Assembly: GCF_003284965.1 (NCBI RefSeq)
Contig: NZ_QMEW01000014.1
Span: 1 to 64,000 of the forward strand
Reading direction: 5' to 3'
Length of the DNA stretch: 64,000 nucleotides
From: Mycolicibacterium sp. GF69
GTDB taxonomy: Bacteria > Actinomycetota > Actinomycetes > Mycobacteriales > Mycobacteriaceae
Positions 34,948 through 43,915 of the stretch are shown here, piece by piece (within the stretch, counting starts at the first letter, position 1; the number at the start of each line of letters is the position of its first letter). The position numbers and the translations under genes were made by a program. The notes below the pieces were generated by a model, which searched no databases, had not been told where the DNA came from, and saw only the letters and a program-made list of their open reading frames with translations.

Positions 34948-36518
34948 GGACGCTCGAAGGGTCGAACCGGGTCCGTGGCGGGTTGATGGGAATCATCATC
35001 CTGATCATCGTCATCGGCGTGGGACAGAGCTTCGCCAGTGTCCCGATGCTTTTCGCATCGCCCACCTACTATGCGTACTTCTCTGACACCGGTGGCATCG
35101 GCACGGGCGACAAGGTGCGCATCGCTGGCGTGGACGTCGGCGATGTGCGCAGCATGGAGATCGAGGGCGACAAGGTCAAGATCGGCTTCGGGCTTGGCGG
35201 GACGCAGATCGGCACCGACAGCCGCGCCGCCATCCGCACCGACACCATTCTCGGACGCCGCACCATGGAGATCGAGCCACGCGGTTCGGATCCGTTGCGC
35301 GCGAACGGCGTTCTGCCACTCGGCCAGACGACGACGCCGTACCAGATCTACGACGCGTTCTTCGACGTGACGAAGGCCGCCTCGGATTGGGACACCCAGA
35401 CCGTGAAGCGTTCGCTGAACGTGCTCTCGGAGACCATCGACCAGACCTATCCACACCTGAGCGCCGCGCTCGACGGGGTGGCCCGGTTCTCCGACACCAT
35501 CGGCAAGCGCGACGAGGACATCAAGAAGCTGCTGAGCAACGCCAACAAAATCGCGGGCATCCTGGGCAGCCGCAGTGAACAGATCAACCAATTGCTGGTC
35601 AACGCCCAGACCTTGCTCGGCGCGATCAATGAGCGCCAGTACGCGGTGAGCATGCTGCTCGAGCGCGTCGGCTCGTTCTCCGAACAGGTCAAGGGCTTGA
35701 TCGACGACAACCCGAACCTCAACCGGGTGCTCGAACAACTCCGCGTGGTCAGCGGCGTGCTGGTCGACCGCAAGTACGACCTGATGGACACCCTGACCAC
35801 GGTCGCAAGCTTCGTGGCGTCGCTCGGTGAAGCGGTCGCTTCGGGCCCGTACTTCAAGGTCATGCTGGTCAACCTGCTGCCGGGCCAGATCCTGCAGCCG
35901 TTCGTGGACGCCGCCTTCAAGAAGCGCGGTATCGACCCGCAGAAGTTCTGGCGCGACGCGGGCCTGCCCGCCTGGCGGTTCCCGGACCCGAACGCGCAGG
36001 GCTTCGAGAACGGCGCCCCGCCGCCGGGACCGGCCGTGCTCGAAGGCACCCCCGAGAACCCGGGACCCGGTGTGCTGAAGGGCTCACCGTGCTCGTACAC
36101 GCCGCCGGCCGACGGTCTGCCGACACCAGGCGACCCGCTGCCCTGCGCGGATCTGTCCGTGGGGCCGTTCGGCGGTCCCGCGTACGGGCCACCCAATGTG
36201 GCGACCTCTGACCCGAATGTGCACGGCCCGCAGCCGTCTCCGGGCGTGCCGGCCGCGGCGATTCCGGGTCAGATCTCGCCGCCGGTGCCGGGTGCGGACA
36301 TGCCGCTGCCGCCGGCCCCGCCAGGAGCGCGCACAGTGCCGGTCGGGCCGCAACCGCCGCTGCCGCCGGATTTCACGCCGGGCATCGCACCGTTGCCACC
36401 GGCGTTGCCCGCGCCGGCGGTCCCGGGCCCCGGTCAGCAGCTGCCACCCGCCAACACGCCACCGCTGCCGGGGAACCCACCGTTCCTGCCGCCACTCTCT
36501 CAGGGACAGGGGGGCTGA
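34944..36518 (+). CDS. mce1C: Mce1C, Mce-family lipid-channel subunit with Pro-rich tail
   Basis: 524 residues. Anchor about 14-36 (LMGIIILIIVIGVGQSFASVPML), MCE domain about 40-118 (DTGGIGTGDKVRIAGVDVGDVRSMEIEGDKVKIGF), helical part to about 330. From about residue 350 the sequence is extremely Pro/Gly-rich (PPPGPAVLEGTPENPGPG through PPLPGNPPFLPPLS), a disordered tail that may span peptidoglycan. ATG 34944 forms an ATGA overlap with mce1B. Three bases separate its stop from mce1D. Confidence 0.96.
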   Translation: MRTLEGSNRVRGGLMGIIILIIVIGVGQSFASVPMLFASPTYYAYFSDTGGIGTGDKVRIAGVDVGDVRSMEIEGDKVKIGFGLGGTQIGTDSRAAIRTDTILGRRTMEIEPRGSDPLRANGVLPLGQTTTPYQIYDAFFDVTKAASDWDTQTVKRSLNVLSETIDQTYPHLSAALDGVARFSDTIGKRDEDIKKLLSNANKIAGILGSRSEQINQLLVNAQTLLGAINERQYAVSMLLERVGSFSEQVKGLIDDNPNLNRVLEQLRVVSGVLVDRKYDLMDTLTTVASFVASLGEAVASGPYFKVMLVNLLPGQILQPFVDAAFKKRGIDPQKFWRDAGLPAWRFPDPNAQGFENGAPPPGPAVLEGTPENPGPGVLKGSPCSYTPPADGLPTPGDPLPCADLSVGPFGGPAYGPPNVATSDPNVHGPQPSPGVPAAAIPGQISPPVPGADMPLPPAPPGARTVPVGPQPPLPPDFTPGIAPLPPALPAPAVPGPGQQLPPANTPPLPGNPPFLPPLSQGQGG

Positions 36519-36521
36519 TCG

Positions 36522-38177
36522 ATGACAACGATCTTCAACATCCGAAACCTGAAGTTGCCCAAGGTTTCCCGGGTGACCGTCATCATCGGCGCGCTGGTCG
36601 TGGTGCTGGCGTTGGTGGCCGCCTTCGTCGGGTACAACCTGTACAAGAAGCTGACCACCAACACCGTCGTCGCCTATTTCACCGACACGCTGGCGCTGTA
36701 TCCCGGCGACAAGGTGCAGATCATGGGGGTGAAGGTCGGCTCGATCGACGCGATCGAACCGGCCGGCGACAAGATGAAGGTCACCTTCCACTACGAGAAC
36801 AAGTACAAGGTGCCCGCCAACGCCACCGCGTCGATCCTGAACCCGAGCCTGGTGGCGTCGCGCACCATCCAGCTGTCGCCGCCGTACACCGGCGGGCCGG
36901 TGATGGAGGACGGTGCGGTCATCCCGCTGGAGCGTACGCAGGTGCCGGTCGAGTACGACGAGCTGCGTGACTCGATCAACCGGATCCTGACCGATCTGGG
37001 GCCGACGCCGGAGCAGCCCATGGGCCCGTTCGGCGACATCATCGAATCCGCGGCCGACGGCTTCGCGGGCAAGGGCAAGCAGCTCAACGAGACGTTGAAC
37101 AACCTGTCGGAGGCACTGTTCGCGCTCAACGAGGGCCGCGACGACTTCTTCAGCGTGGTGAAAAGCCTGGCGCTGTTCGTCAACGCGCTGCACCAGAGCG
37201 ATCAGCAGTTCGTCGCGCTGAACGACGATCTCGCCGAGTTCACCAACGCGTTCACCAACACCGACCGCGAGGTCGCGAACGCACTGCAGGACCTCAACCA
37301 GCTGTTGACGACCACCCGCGGGTTCCTCGACGAGAACGCCGAGGTGCTCACCACCGACGTCAACAACCTGGCCGAAGCGACCACCGCGATCCTGCAACCA
37401 GAGCCGCGCAACGGTCTGGAGACCGCCCTACACGTGTTCCCGAATCTCGGCGCGAATCTCGTGAATATTGCTTCTCCGGTCACCGGTGGCATAAACAGCT
37501 ACGCCGTCATAAACAACTTCGCCAATCCGCTGCAGTTTGTGTGCAGTGCAATCCAGGCGGGCAGCCGGCTGGGTTATCAGGAGTCGGCCGAGATGTGCGC
37601 GCAGTACCTAGCGCCGATCCTGGACGCGATCAAGTTCAACTTCCCGCCGTTCGGGATCAACCAGTTCAGCTCGGCGATGACGCTGCCCAAGCAGATCGCC
37701 TACTCCGAGCCGCGGCTGCAGCCGCCGCCGGGCTACAAGGACACGACCGTGCCGGGCATCTGGTCACGCGACACCTTGTTCTCGCACGGCAACCACGAAC
37801 CGGGCTGGGTCGCCGCGCCGGGTATGCAGGGTGTCGACGTGCAACCGTTCACGGCGAACATGATGACCCCGGAGTGCCTGGCGGAACTGTTGGGCGGACC
37901 CAACTGTGTGGTCCCCGCGGCACCGCCGGCGTTCGGCACGACGCGCAACGGCAATCTGCCCGGTCCGCCGAATGCCTTCGACCAGAACAACCCGCTGCCG
38001 CCGCCGTGGTACCCGCAGCCGGGCCCGCCGCCGCCGCCGGCGCCGGGTGTGATCCCGGGCGATCCGGGCGGAGCGGCGATGGCCGGCCCGCTGCCGGCTC
38101 CCGGCCCGGGACCGGGGCCCGCTCCGGCCGCGCCCGCCCCGGCAGGGCCGCCGCTACCAGCAGAGGCAGGTCGGTGA
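36522..38177 (+). CDS. mce1D: Mce1D, Mce-family lipid-channel subunit
   Basis: 551 residues. Anchor about 18-40 (VTVIIGALVVVLALVAAFVGYNLY), MCE domain about 45-125 (YFTDTLALYPGDKVQIMGVKVGSIDAIEPAGDKMKVTFHYENKYKVP). A helical region runs to about 300, then a conserved Cys-containing segment (LQFVCSAIQAGSRLGYQESAEMCAQYLAPILDAIKFNFPPFGIN) and a Pro-rich end from about 480 (PLPPPWYPQPGPPPPPAPG). It is part of the Mce1 tunnel. Its TGA overlaps the mce1E ATG (TGATG). Confidence 0.96.
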   Translation: MTTIFNIRNLKLPKVSRVTVIIGALVVVLALVAAFVGYNLYKKLTTNTVVAYFTDTLALYPGDKVQIMGVKVGSIDAIEPAGDKMKVTFHYENKYKVPANATASILNPSLVASRTIQLSPPYTGGPVMEDGAVIPLERTQVPVEYDELRDSINRILTDLGPTPEQPMGPFGDIIESAADGFAGKGKQLNETLNNLSEALFALNEGRDDFFSVVKSLALFVNALHQSDQQFVALNDDLAEFTNAFTNTDREVANALQDLNQLLTTTRGFLDENAEVLTTDVNNLAEATTAILQPEPRNGLETALHVFPNLGANLVNIASPVTGGINSYAVINNFANPLQFVCSAIQAGSRLGYQESAEMCAQYLAPILDAIKFNFPPFGINQFSSAMTLPKQIAYSEPRLQPPPGYKDTTVPGIWSRDTLFSHGNHEPGWVAAPGMQGVDVQPFTANMMTPECLAELLGGPNCVVPAAPPAFGTTRNGNLPGPPNAFDQNNPLPPPWYPQPGPPPPPAPGVIPGDPGGAAMAGPLPAPGPGPGPAPAAPAPAGPPLPAEAGR

Positions 38178-39328
38178 TGAGCGTTCGTAGGTGGAGCAGG
38201 TTCGCGCAGCGAGCCGTCGCGCTGGGCGCGGTCGCGCTCGTGCTGAGTTCCTGCGGTAACTGGAAGGGCATCGCGAACGTGCCGTTGCCGGGCGGTCCGG
38301 GCACGGGGCCGAACGCGACGACGATCTATGTGCAGATGCCGGACACCTTGGCGCTCAACGTGAACAGCCGGGTGCGGGTCGCCGACGTCTATGTCGGCCG
38401 GGTGCGCGCCATCGAGCTGAAGAACTGGGTCGCGACGCTGACGCTGGATCTGCAGCCCGACATCGAACTGCCCAGGAACGCCCTAGCCCGCATCGGCCAG
38501 ACCAGCTTGTTGGGTTCACAGCATGTGGAGCTGGAGCCGCCGCCGAACCCGTCGCCGGAGCCGCTGCAAAGCGGTGACACGATCCCGCTCGCGAACTCGT
38601 CGGCCTACCCGAGCACCGAGCGGGTGCTGGCGAGCATCGCCACCATCCTGCAGGGCGGCGGGGTGCAGAACCTCGAGGTCATCCAGACCGAGATCTTCAA
38701 CGTGCTCAACGGCCGGGCCGATGAGATCCGCGAGTTTTTCAACAAGCTGGACACGTTCACCGCCGAATTGAACCAGCAGCGCCAGGACATCACGCGCGCA
38801 ATCGATTCCACCGACCGGCTACTCACGATCGTCGCGGAGCGCAACAACACGCTGGACCGGGTGTTGACCGAGTTCCCGCCGCTGATCAAGCATTTCGCGG
38901 AGACGCGCGATCTGTTCGCCGACGCGGTGGAGGCCGTCGGCCGGATCAGCCGGGCCGCAGACAACGCGTTGGCGCCGGCCAGCGACAATCTGCACACCAA
39001 CCTGCAGAACCTGCAGCGGCCGCTCAAGCAGCTCGGGCGGGCGTCGCCGTACCTGATCGGCGCCCTCAAGCTCATGCTCACCGCGCCGTTCTCGATTGAG
39101 AACGTGCCGAAGGTGATCCGCGGCGACTACCTCAACGCGTCACTGATGGTGGACTTGACACTTTCGTCGCTCGACAATGCAGTACTGACGGGCACGGGCC
39201 TTTCCGGGATGCTGCGCGCGCTGGAGCAGGCGTGGGGTCGCGACCCGGCGACGATGATCCCGGATGTGCGGTTCGTGCCGAACGCGCACAACGCACCGAA
39301 CGGCCCGCTGGTGGAAAGGGGTGAGTGA
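38177..39328 (+). CDS. mce1E: Mce1E lipoprotein (LprK)
   Basis: 383 residues. A lipoprotein signal replaces the usual anchor: FAQRAVALGAVALVLSSC with the lipobox LSSC and the modified Cys at residue 26. The MCE domain follows at about 45-125 (YVQMPDTLALNVNSRVRVADVYVGRVRAIELKNWVATLTLDL). The helical part contains NNTLDRVLTEFPPLIKHFAETRDLF. E subunits of all Mce systems are lipoproteins, which fixes the assignment. ATG 38177 is directly preceded by an in-frame GTG. Mce1F starts three bases after the stop. Confidence 0.96.
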   Translation: MSVRRWSRFAQRAVALGAVALVLSSCGNWKGIANVPLPGGPGTGPNATTIYVQMPDTLALNVNSRVRVADVYVGRVRAIELKNWVATLTLDLQPDIELPRNALARIGQTSLLGSQHVELEPPPNPSPEPLQSGDTIPLANSSAYPSTERVLASIATILQGGGVQNLEVIQTEIFNVLNGRADEIREFFNKLDTFTAELNQQRQDITRAIDSTDRLLTIVAERNNTLDRVLTEFPPLIKHFAETRDLFADAVEAVGRISRAADNALAPASDNLHTNLQNLQRPLKQLGRASPYLIGALKLMLTAPFSIENVPKVIRGDYLNASLMVDLTLSSLDNAVLTGTGLSGMLRALEQAWGRDPATMIPDVRFVPNAHNAPNGPLVERGE

Positions 39329-39331
39329 GCT

Positions 39332-40900
39332 GTGCTGACCAGGTTCATCAGGATCCAGCTGGTGCTGTTCACCATCCTGACGATCGTCGCGCTGGTGGTG
39401 CTGGGGTGGTACTACCTGCGCATCCCGAGCCTCGTCGGTATCGGCCAGTACGAGTTGAAGGCCGAACTCCCCCGCTCGGGCGGTCTGTACGCGACGGCCA
39501 ACGTCACCTACCGCGGCACGCAGATCGGCAAGGTCACCTCGGTCGAGCCGACCCAGCGGGGCGCGCTCGCGGTGATGAGCATCGATGACCGCTACAAGAT
39601 TCCCGCCGACGCGACGGCGAACGTGCACTCGGTGTCGGCGATCGGCGAGCAGTATCTGGACCTGGTGTCGACGGGCGACGCGGACCAGTACCTGTCGCCG
39701 GGTTCGACGATCACCGAGAGCACCGTGCCCAGCGAGGTCGGCCCGGCGCTGGACGCCGCGAACAGGGGTCTGGCGGTGCTGCCCAAGGAGAAGATCGACG
39801 CGCTGCTCACCGAGACGTCACAGGCGGTCGGCGGGCTGGGCCCGGCGCTGCAACGGCTGGTGGATTCGACGACCAACATCGCGCAGGGCTTCAAGGACCA
39901 TCTGCCGCAGGTCAACGACATCATCGTCAACGCAGGCCCGATCCTGGACAGCCAGGTGCAGTCCGGCGACAACATCGAGCAGTGGTCGCGCAACCTGAAC
40001 GTGATCGCCGCGCAGTCGGCCGAGCAGGATGCGGCGCTGCGGAGCGGCCTCCAGCAGGCCGCTCCGACAGCCGACCAGCTCAACGCAGTGTTCGGCGGGG
40101 TGCGCGAGTCGTTGCCGCAGACGCTAGCGAACCTCGCGATCGTCACCGACATGCTCAAGCGCTACAACAAGGGCCTCGAGCAGTCGCTAGTTCTCTTACC
40201 GCAGGGCGCGGCGGTGGCGCAAGCGGGCACGTTGTTTGAGGGCTACGGCCAACTGCCGCTCGCGTTAGGTGCACTCAACCAGCCGCCGCCATGTCTGACC
40301 GGCTTCCTGCCCGCGTCCGAGTGGCGCTCGCCGGCCGACACCAGCATGGCGCCGCTGCCGCGGGGCACCTACTGCAAGATCCCGAAGGACTACCAGGGCA
40401 ACGTCGTTCGCGGCGCCCGCAACTATCCCTGCGTCGACGTCCCGGGCAAGCGGGCGGCGACGCCGATGGAGTGCCGCAGCGATGAGCCGTACGTTCCGCT
40501 GGGCACCAACCCGTGGTACGGCGACCCAAACCAGATCCTGTCCTGCCCGGCCCCTGGCGCGCGCTGCGATCAGGGCGTCAACCCGGGCCGCGGCGTCATC
40601 CAGGCGCCGTCGGTCAACAGCGGGATGAATCCTGCACCCGCGAGCGACCTGCCGCCGCCGAACTCGACGGCGCCGGTCAGCGATCCGCTGAGCCCGCCCG
40701 GACAGGGCAGCGTGACCTGCAGTGGACAACAACCCAACCCCTGCATCTACACTCCGGCACCAGGGCCACCCGGCTCCACGGCGGTGTACAGCCCGAGCAG
40801 CGGCCAGGTGGTCGGACCCGACGGCGTGAAATACAACGTCAGCAACTCGAGTAACCCAGGAGACGACGGATGGAAGGAGATGCTGGCACCCGCCAGCTGA
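39332..40900 (+). CDS. mce1F: Mce1F, Mce-family lipid-channel subunit
   Basis: 522 residues from GTG 39332. Anchor about 8-30 (IQLVLFTILTIVALVVLGWYYL), MCE domain about 38-115 (ELPRSGGLYATANVTYRGTQIGKVTSVEP, VHSVSAIGEQYLDL), and helical repeats to about 300. A Cys/Pro-rich C-terminus (PPPCLTGF, YPCVDVPGKRAATPMECRS) ends with TAVYSPSSGQVVGPDGVKYNVSNSS, typical of F subunits. It completes the six-subunit tunnel. The last 31 bases overlap mam1A. Confidence 0.96.
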   Translation: MLTRFIRIQLVLFTILTIVALVVLGWYYLRIPSLVGIGQYELKAELPRSGGLYATANVTYRGTQIGKVTSVEPTQRGALAVMSIDDRYKIPADATANVHSVSAIGEQYLDLVSTGDADQYLSPGSTITESTVPSEVGPALDAANRGLAVLPKEKIDALLTETSQAVGGLGPALQRLVDSTTNIAQGFKDHLPQVNDIIVNAGPILDSQVQSGDNIEQWSRNLNVIAAQSAEQDAALRSGLQQAAPTADQLNAVFGGVRESLPQTLANLAIVTDMLKRYNKGLEQSLVLLPQGAAVAQAGTLFEGYGQLPLALGALNQPPPCLTGFLPASEWRSPADTSMAPLPRGTYCKIPKDYQGNVVRGARNYPCVDVPGKRAATPMECRSDEPYVPLGTNPWYGDPNQILSCPAPGARCDQGVNPGRGVIQAPSVNSGMNPAPASDLPPPNSTAPVSDPLSPPGQGSVTCSGQQPNPCIYTPAPGPPGSTAVYSPSSGQVVGPDGVKYNVSNSSNPGDDGWKEMLAPAS

Positions 40901-41514
40901 ACCCCACCGATGCTGATGAGACGCCCGACGAGTCGTTAGCAGTATCCCCAGGCCCAGCGCCCGCCGAGGATCCGGACACCACAGAAGAACAGGTTTCGGC
41001 CGATCCCCGCCGACCGTCGCGGATCGGTCGCGGCCTGGCTGTCAGTATCTGCGCGGCGCTGCTCGCGCTCGCCGTCGCCGGGGGTGTCGCGGGATTCCTG
41101 CTCTTCAAAAATGACCAACGGGTCGCGGCCAGCGAGCGCGCCGAAGCGGCGGCACTGCAGGCGGCGAAGGATTGTGTGGCCGCGACGCACGCGCCCGACA
41201 CCGCCGCCATGACCGCGGCGCAGACCAAGATCATCGATTGCTCGACCGGCGACTTCGCCGTGCAGTCCTCGCTGTACGCAGGGGTGCTGGTCGACGCGTA
41301 CCAGGCCGCCGACGTGCGGGTGCAGGTTTCGGATATGCGCGCGGCGGTGGAGAAGCACAACGACGACGGGTCTTTCGACATCCTGGTCGCGGTGCGGGTC
41401 AAGGTCACCAACTCCGACACCGCCGATGAGGAGCAGGGCTACCGGCTGCGGGTGCGGATGGCACCGGACGAAGGGACCTACAAGGTCGCCGAGTTGGATC
41501 AGGTCACATCGTGA
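40870..41514 (+). CDS. mam1A: Mce-associated membrane protein Mam1A (Rv0175-like)
   Basis: 214 residues. An acidic, Pro-rich cytoplasmic N-terminus (about 1-52) leads to one membrane segment (GLAVSICAALLALAVAGGVAGFLLF, about 55-79). An NTF2/VirB8-like periplasmic domain follows (AAALQAAKDCVAATHAPDTAAMTAAQTKIIDCSTGDF, DILVAVRVKVTNSDTADEEQGYRLRVRM). Mam proteins stabilise Mce complexes, as shown for some family members. The gene overlaps mce1F by 31 bases and mam1B by four, so it belongs to the operon. Confidence 0.93.
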   Translation: MEGDAGTRQLNPTDADETPDESLAVSPGPAPAEDPDTTEEQVSADPRRPSRIGRGLAVSICAALLALAVAGGVAGFLLFKNDQRVAASERAEAAALQAAKDCVAATHAPDTAAMTAAQTKIIDCSTGDFAVQSSLYAGVLVDAYQAADVRVQVSDMRAAVEKHNDDGSFDILVAVRVKVTNSDTADEEQGYRLRVRMAPDEGTYKVAELDQVTS

Positions 41515-42494
41515 CATCGTCCACCCTGACACTCGACACGACCCCGGATTCGCCGGCCACCGACCAGGCCACCGTGGAGCCGGTGGCGTCGTGGCCGGCC
41601 AGGGCCGGCGCGTTCGCCGTCGACGTCCTGATCGGGCTCGCCGTGCTGGTGACGCTGGCATTGGTTTCGCTGACCGCGCCGCTGCGCAGTCCGCTGTGGT
41701 GGTGCTACATCGCCGCGGTGGTCGTCGTGGTGTTGGTGATCGCGGTCAATCGCCTCGTACTGCCTGGCATCGTCGGCTTCTCGCTGGGACGCGCCGTTTT
41801 CGGCATCGCGGTCAGGAAGCGGGACGGCTCACCGGTCGGAGTGTGGCGGCTGCTGATTCGTGACGGCGCGCACGTGCTCGACACCGCGGCGTTGTTCATC
41901 GGATGGCTATGGCCACTGTGGGATCGGCGCCACCGCACCTTCGCCGACCTTCTGCTGCGCACCGAGGTACGTCCGGTGCCGCCGCCCGAGCGCAACGTCA
42001 GCACGCTGACCGCCGTCGTGCTCATCGTCGCCACGGTGGCCTGCGCGGCGGCCGTCGCAGTGAACTACTGGGTGGTGTACCGGCACGAGCGCGCGGTCGA
42101 GGAGACCAGAGAACAGATCGCCGAACAGGGCCCGCGGATCGTCGAGCAGATGCTGAGCTTCAAGAGCGACACCATGCAGGAGGATTTCGCGCGGGCACAG
42201 TCGCTGGCCACCGACGGTTACCGGCAGCAGTTGATCGACCAGCAGAAGGCCGGACAGAGCGCGGGTGTCAGCTCCAACGAGTACTGGGCGGTCAGCAGCG
42301 CGGTGCTCGAAGCGACGCCGGACACCGCGGAGATGCTGCTGGCGCTGCAGGGCCAGCGGGGCGATGACCCCAACGAGCTGAAGTTCATCACCGCCACCGT
42401 GCAGGTCGAGTTGGCGAAATCCGGCGACGGCCAGTGGCGCGTCGCCAATCTCACCGTGCTGAAGCGACCCCAGATGAATACGCAGGGCCGATGA
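41511..42494 (+). CDS. mam1B: Mce-associated RDD-family membrane protein Mam1B (Rv0176-like)
   Basis: 327 residues. The first 160 are an RDD domain: RAGAFAVDVLIGLAVLVTLALVS, GFSLGRAVFGIAVRKRDGSPVGVWRLLIRDGAHVLDTAALFIGWLWPLWDRRHRTFADLLLRTEV, with about three helices. A further membrane segment (about 165-190, LTAVVLIVATVACAAAVAVNYWVVY) leads to a Mam-type periplasmic domain to the end. So it is an RDD-Mam fusion, as in other Mce1 loci. GTG 41511 overlaps mam1A; its stop overlaps mam1C (ATGA). Confidence 0.92.
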   Translation: MTSSTLTLDTTPDSPATDQATVEPVASWPARAGAFAVDVLIGLAVLVTLALVSLTAPLRSPLWWCYIAAVVVVVLVIAVNRLVLPGIVGFSLGRAVFGIAVRKRDGSPVGVWRLLIRDGAHVLDTAALFIGWLWPLWDRRHRTFADLLLRTEVRPVPPPERNVSTLTAVVLIVATVACAAAVAVNYWVVYRHERAVEETREQIAEQGPRIVEQMLSFKSDTMQEDFARAQSLATDGYRQQLIDQQKAGQSAGVSSNEYWAVSSAVLEATPDTAEMLLALQGQRGDDPNELKFITATVQVELAKSGDGQWRVANLTVLKRPQMNTQGR

Positions 42495-43042
42495 GTCCGC
42501 GGCGCAGAGTCGACGCCGATGAGCGAGACTTCTTCGAGGTGGAACCGAGGCCACCGCGCCGCTGGGGGCTTCCGATCATCGCCGCCGCGGCGTCACTTCT
42601 GATGGCGGCCGCGATCGCGGCGGGATCGCTGATGTTGGTCAGCCACGAGAACAACCGCCGCACGGTCGCCAATGACCACGCCGCGCTGGTGTACGTCAGC
42701 GAATTCATGACCGACTACACGTCGTTGGACCCCTTCAACGCCAACGCCTATGTGGACCGGATCCTGGCGCAGGGGACGGGTGATTTCGCGAAGATGTTCA
42801 AGGAGAAGCAGAACGAGATACTGATCCAGGTCGCGCAGGCTGAGCCCACCAGTGGAGCCGTGCTGGCCGCGGGTGTGCAGCGGTGGAACGACAACGGCAG
42901 CGCCGACATCCTGGTCGCGACCAAGGTCTCCACGAAAGGGCCGGACGGCAAATCGACAGTCGAGAGTGGAAGTCGTTGGATAGCAACGGCTATCAAGGAG
43001 GGACAGCAGTGGAAGATCAGCCAGCTGATCCAGGTGATCTGA
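42491..43042 (+). CDS. mam1C: Mce-associated membrane protein Mam1C (Rv0177-like)
   Basis: 183 residues. A short basic/acidic N-terminus, one membrane segment (about 27-50, LPIIAAAASLLMAAAIAAGSLMLV), then a Mam/NTF2-like domain (LVYVSEFMTDYTSLDPFNANAYVDRILAQGTGDFAKMFKEKQNEILIQVAQAEP). ATG 42491 overlaps the mam1B stop. The 3' end overlaps mam1D by 34 bases; the mam1D ribosome site lies inside this gene. Confidence 0.92.
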   Translation: MSPRRRVDADERDFFEVEPRPPRRWGLPIIAAAASLLMAAAIAAGSLMLVSHENNRRTVANDHAALVYVSEFMTDYTSLDPFNANAYVDRILAQGTGDFAKMFKEKQNEILIQVAQAEPTSGAVLAAGVQRWNDNGSADILVATKVSTKGPDGKSTVESGSRWIATAIKEGQQWKISQLIQVI

Positions 43043-43899
43043 CCACCGGACCCCCGGCGGAATCCACCCCGGCGCCGAGCCGGCGTCGGTGGTCCTTCCT
43101 TCGGCGTCGGCAGAAGGAATCGGCGGAAGCCGCCCCGGATTCCGCCACGGCGGAGACGCCGGAGGCGGCACCCGCAGCGGATACGCCCGCGCGTCGGCCG
43201 GTCGGCAAGGCGAAACGCCAGGGCAGGACGCGCGTCGAGGAGGCCGACGACGACACCGTCGACGCCGCGGCGCAGGACGCAGCCGCCTCGGAACCCAAAG
43301 AGGCCGAAGCCGGGGCCGTCGAGCCTGACCCCACGGACGAGTCCGCCGTCGTGCCGCAGGAAGTGCGGTTCGTACCGCACCGGCCAGCAGGCAAGCGGCT
43401 CGTCGCGGCGATGGCGGCGGCCGCCGTGCTGTTCGTCGGTGCAGCCGCGTTCGCCGCGTCGACCCTGCAGCCCTACCTGTCGGAGCGAGCCGAGATCGAC
43501 ACCAAACTCGACGTGGCTCGCACCGCGGCCAGTGCGATCTCCACACTGTGGACCTACACGCCGGACAACATGGAGACGTTGCCGGACCGGTCGGCGGCGT
43601 TCCTCGGTGGCGACTTCGCCTATGAGTACCGCAAGTACATCGACGCGATCGTCGCGACGAACAAACAAGCGCAGGTCACCAACACCACGCAGGTGCTGGG
43701 CGCGGCGGTGGAAACCCTGACCCCCGACGAGGCCACCGCGATCGTCTACACCAACTCGGTGGCGACCAGCCCGATGAGCAAGAACATCCCTTCGCTGCGC
43801 TACCTGTCCTACCGGTTGACGATGGAACGCCACGATGCGAAGTGGTTGATCACCCGCATGTCGACGATCACGTCGCTGGACCTCACGCCGCAGCTGTAA
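43009..43899 (+). CDS. mam1D: Mce-associated membrane protein Mam1D (Rv0178-like)
   Basis: 296 residues from GTG 43009, which has AAGGAGGG six bases upstream. A long disordered cytoplasmic region (1 to about 120) is rich in Ala, Glu, Pro and Lys, with basic patches (RRRWSFLRRRQKES, KAKRQGRTR). One membrane segment follows (about 125-148, LVAAMAAAAVLFVGAAAFAAS), then a Mam domain ending LRYLSYRLTMERHDAKWLITRMSTITSLDLTPQL. It is the last gene of the mce1 unit; no clear hairpin follows and DUF1275 begins 16 bases later. Confidence 0.92.
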   Translation: MEDQPADPGDLTTGPPAESTPAPSRRRWSFLRRRQKESAEAAPDSATAETPEAAPAADTPARRPVGKAKRQGRTRVEEADDDTVDAAAQDAAASEPKEAEAGAVEPDPTDESAVVPQEVRFVPHRPAGKRLVAAMAAAAVLFVGAAAFAASTLQPYLSERAEIDTKLDVARTAASAISTLWTYTPDNMETLPDRSAAFLGGDFAYEYRKYIDAIVATNKQAQVTNTTQVLGAAVETLTPDEATAIVYTNSVATSPMSKNIPSLRYLSYRLTMERHDAKWLITRMSTITSLDLTPQL

Positions 43900-43915
43900 C
43901 CGGAGTGATCGTAGG

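Noticed and set aside
36084..37397. 437-residue open frame antisense to mce1C/mce1D
   Set aside because: Crosses a gene boundary of the mce1 operon and has no domain content.
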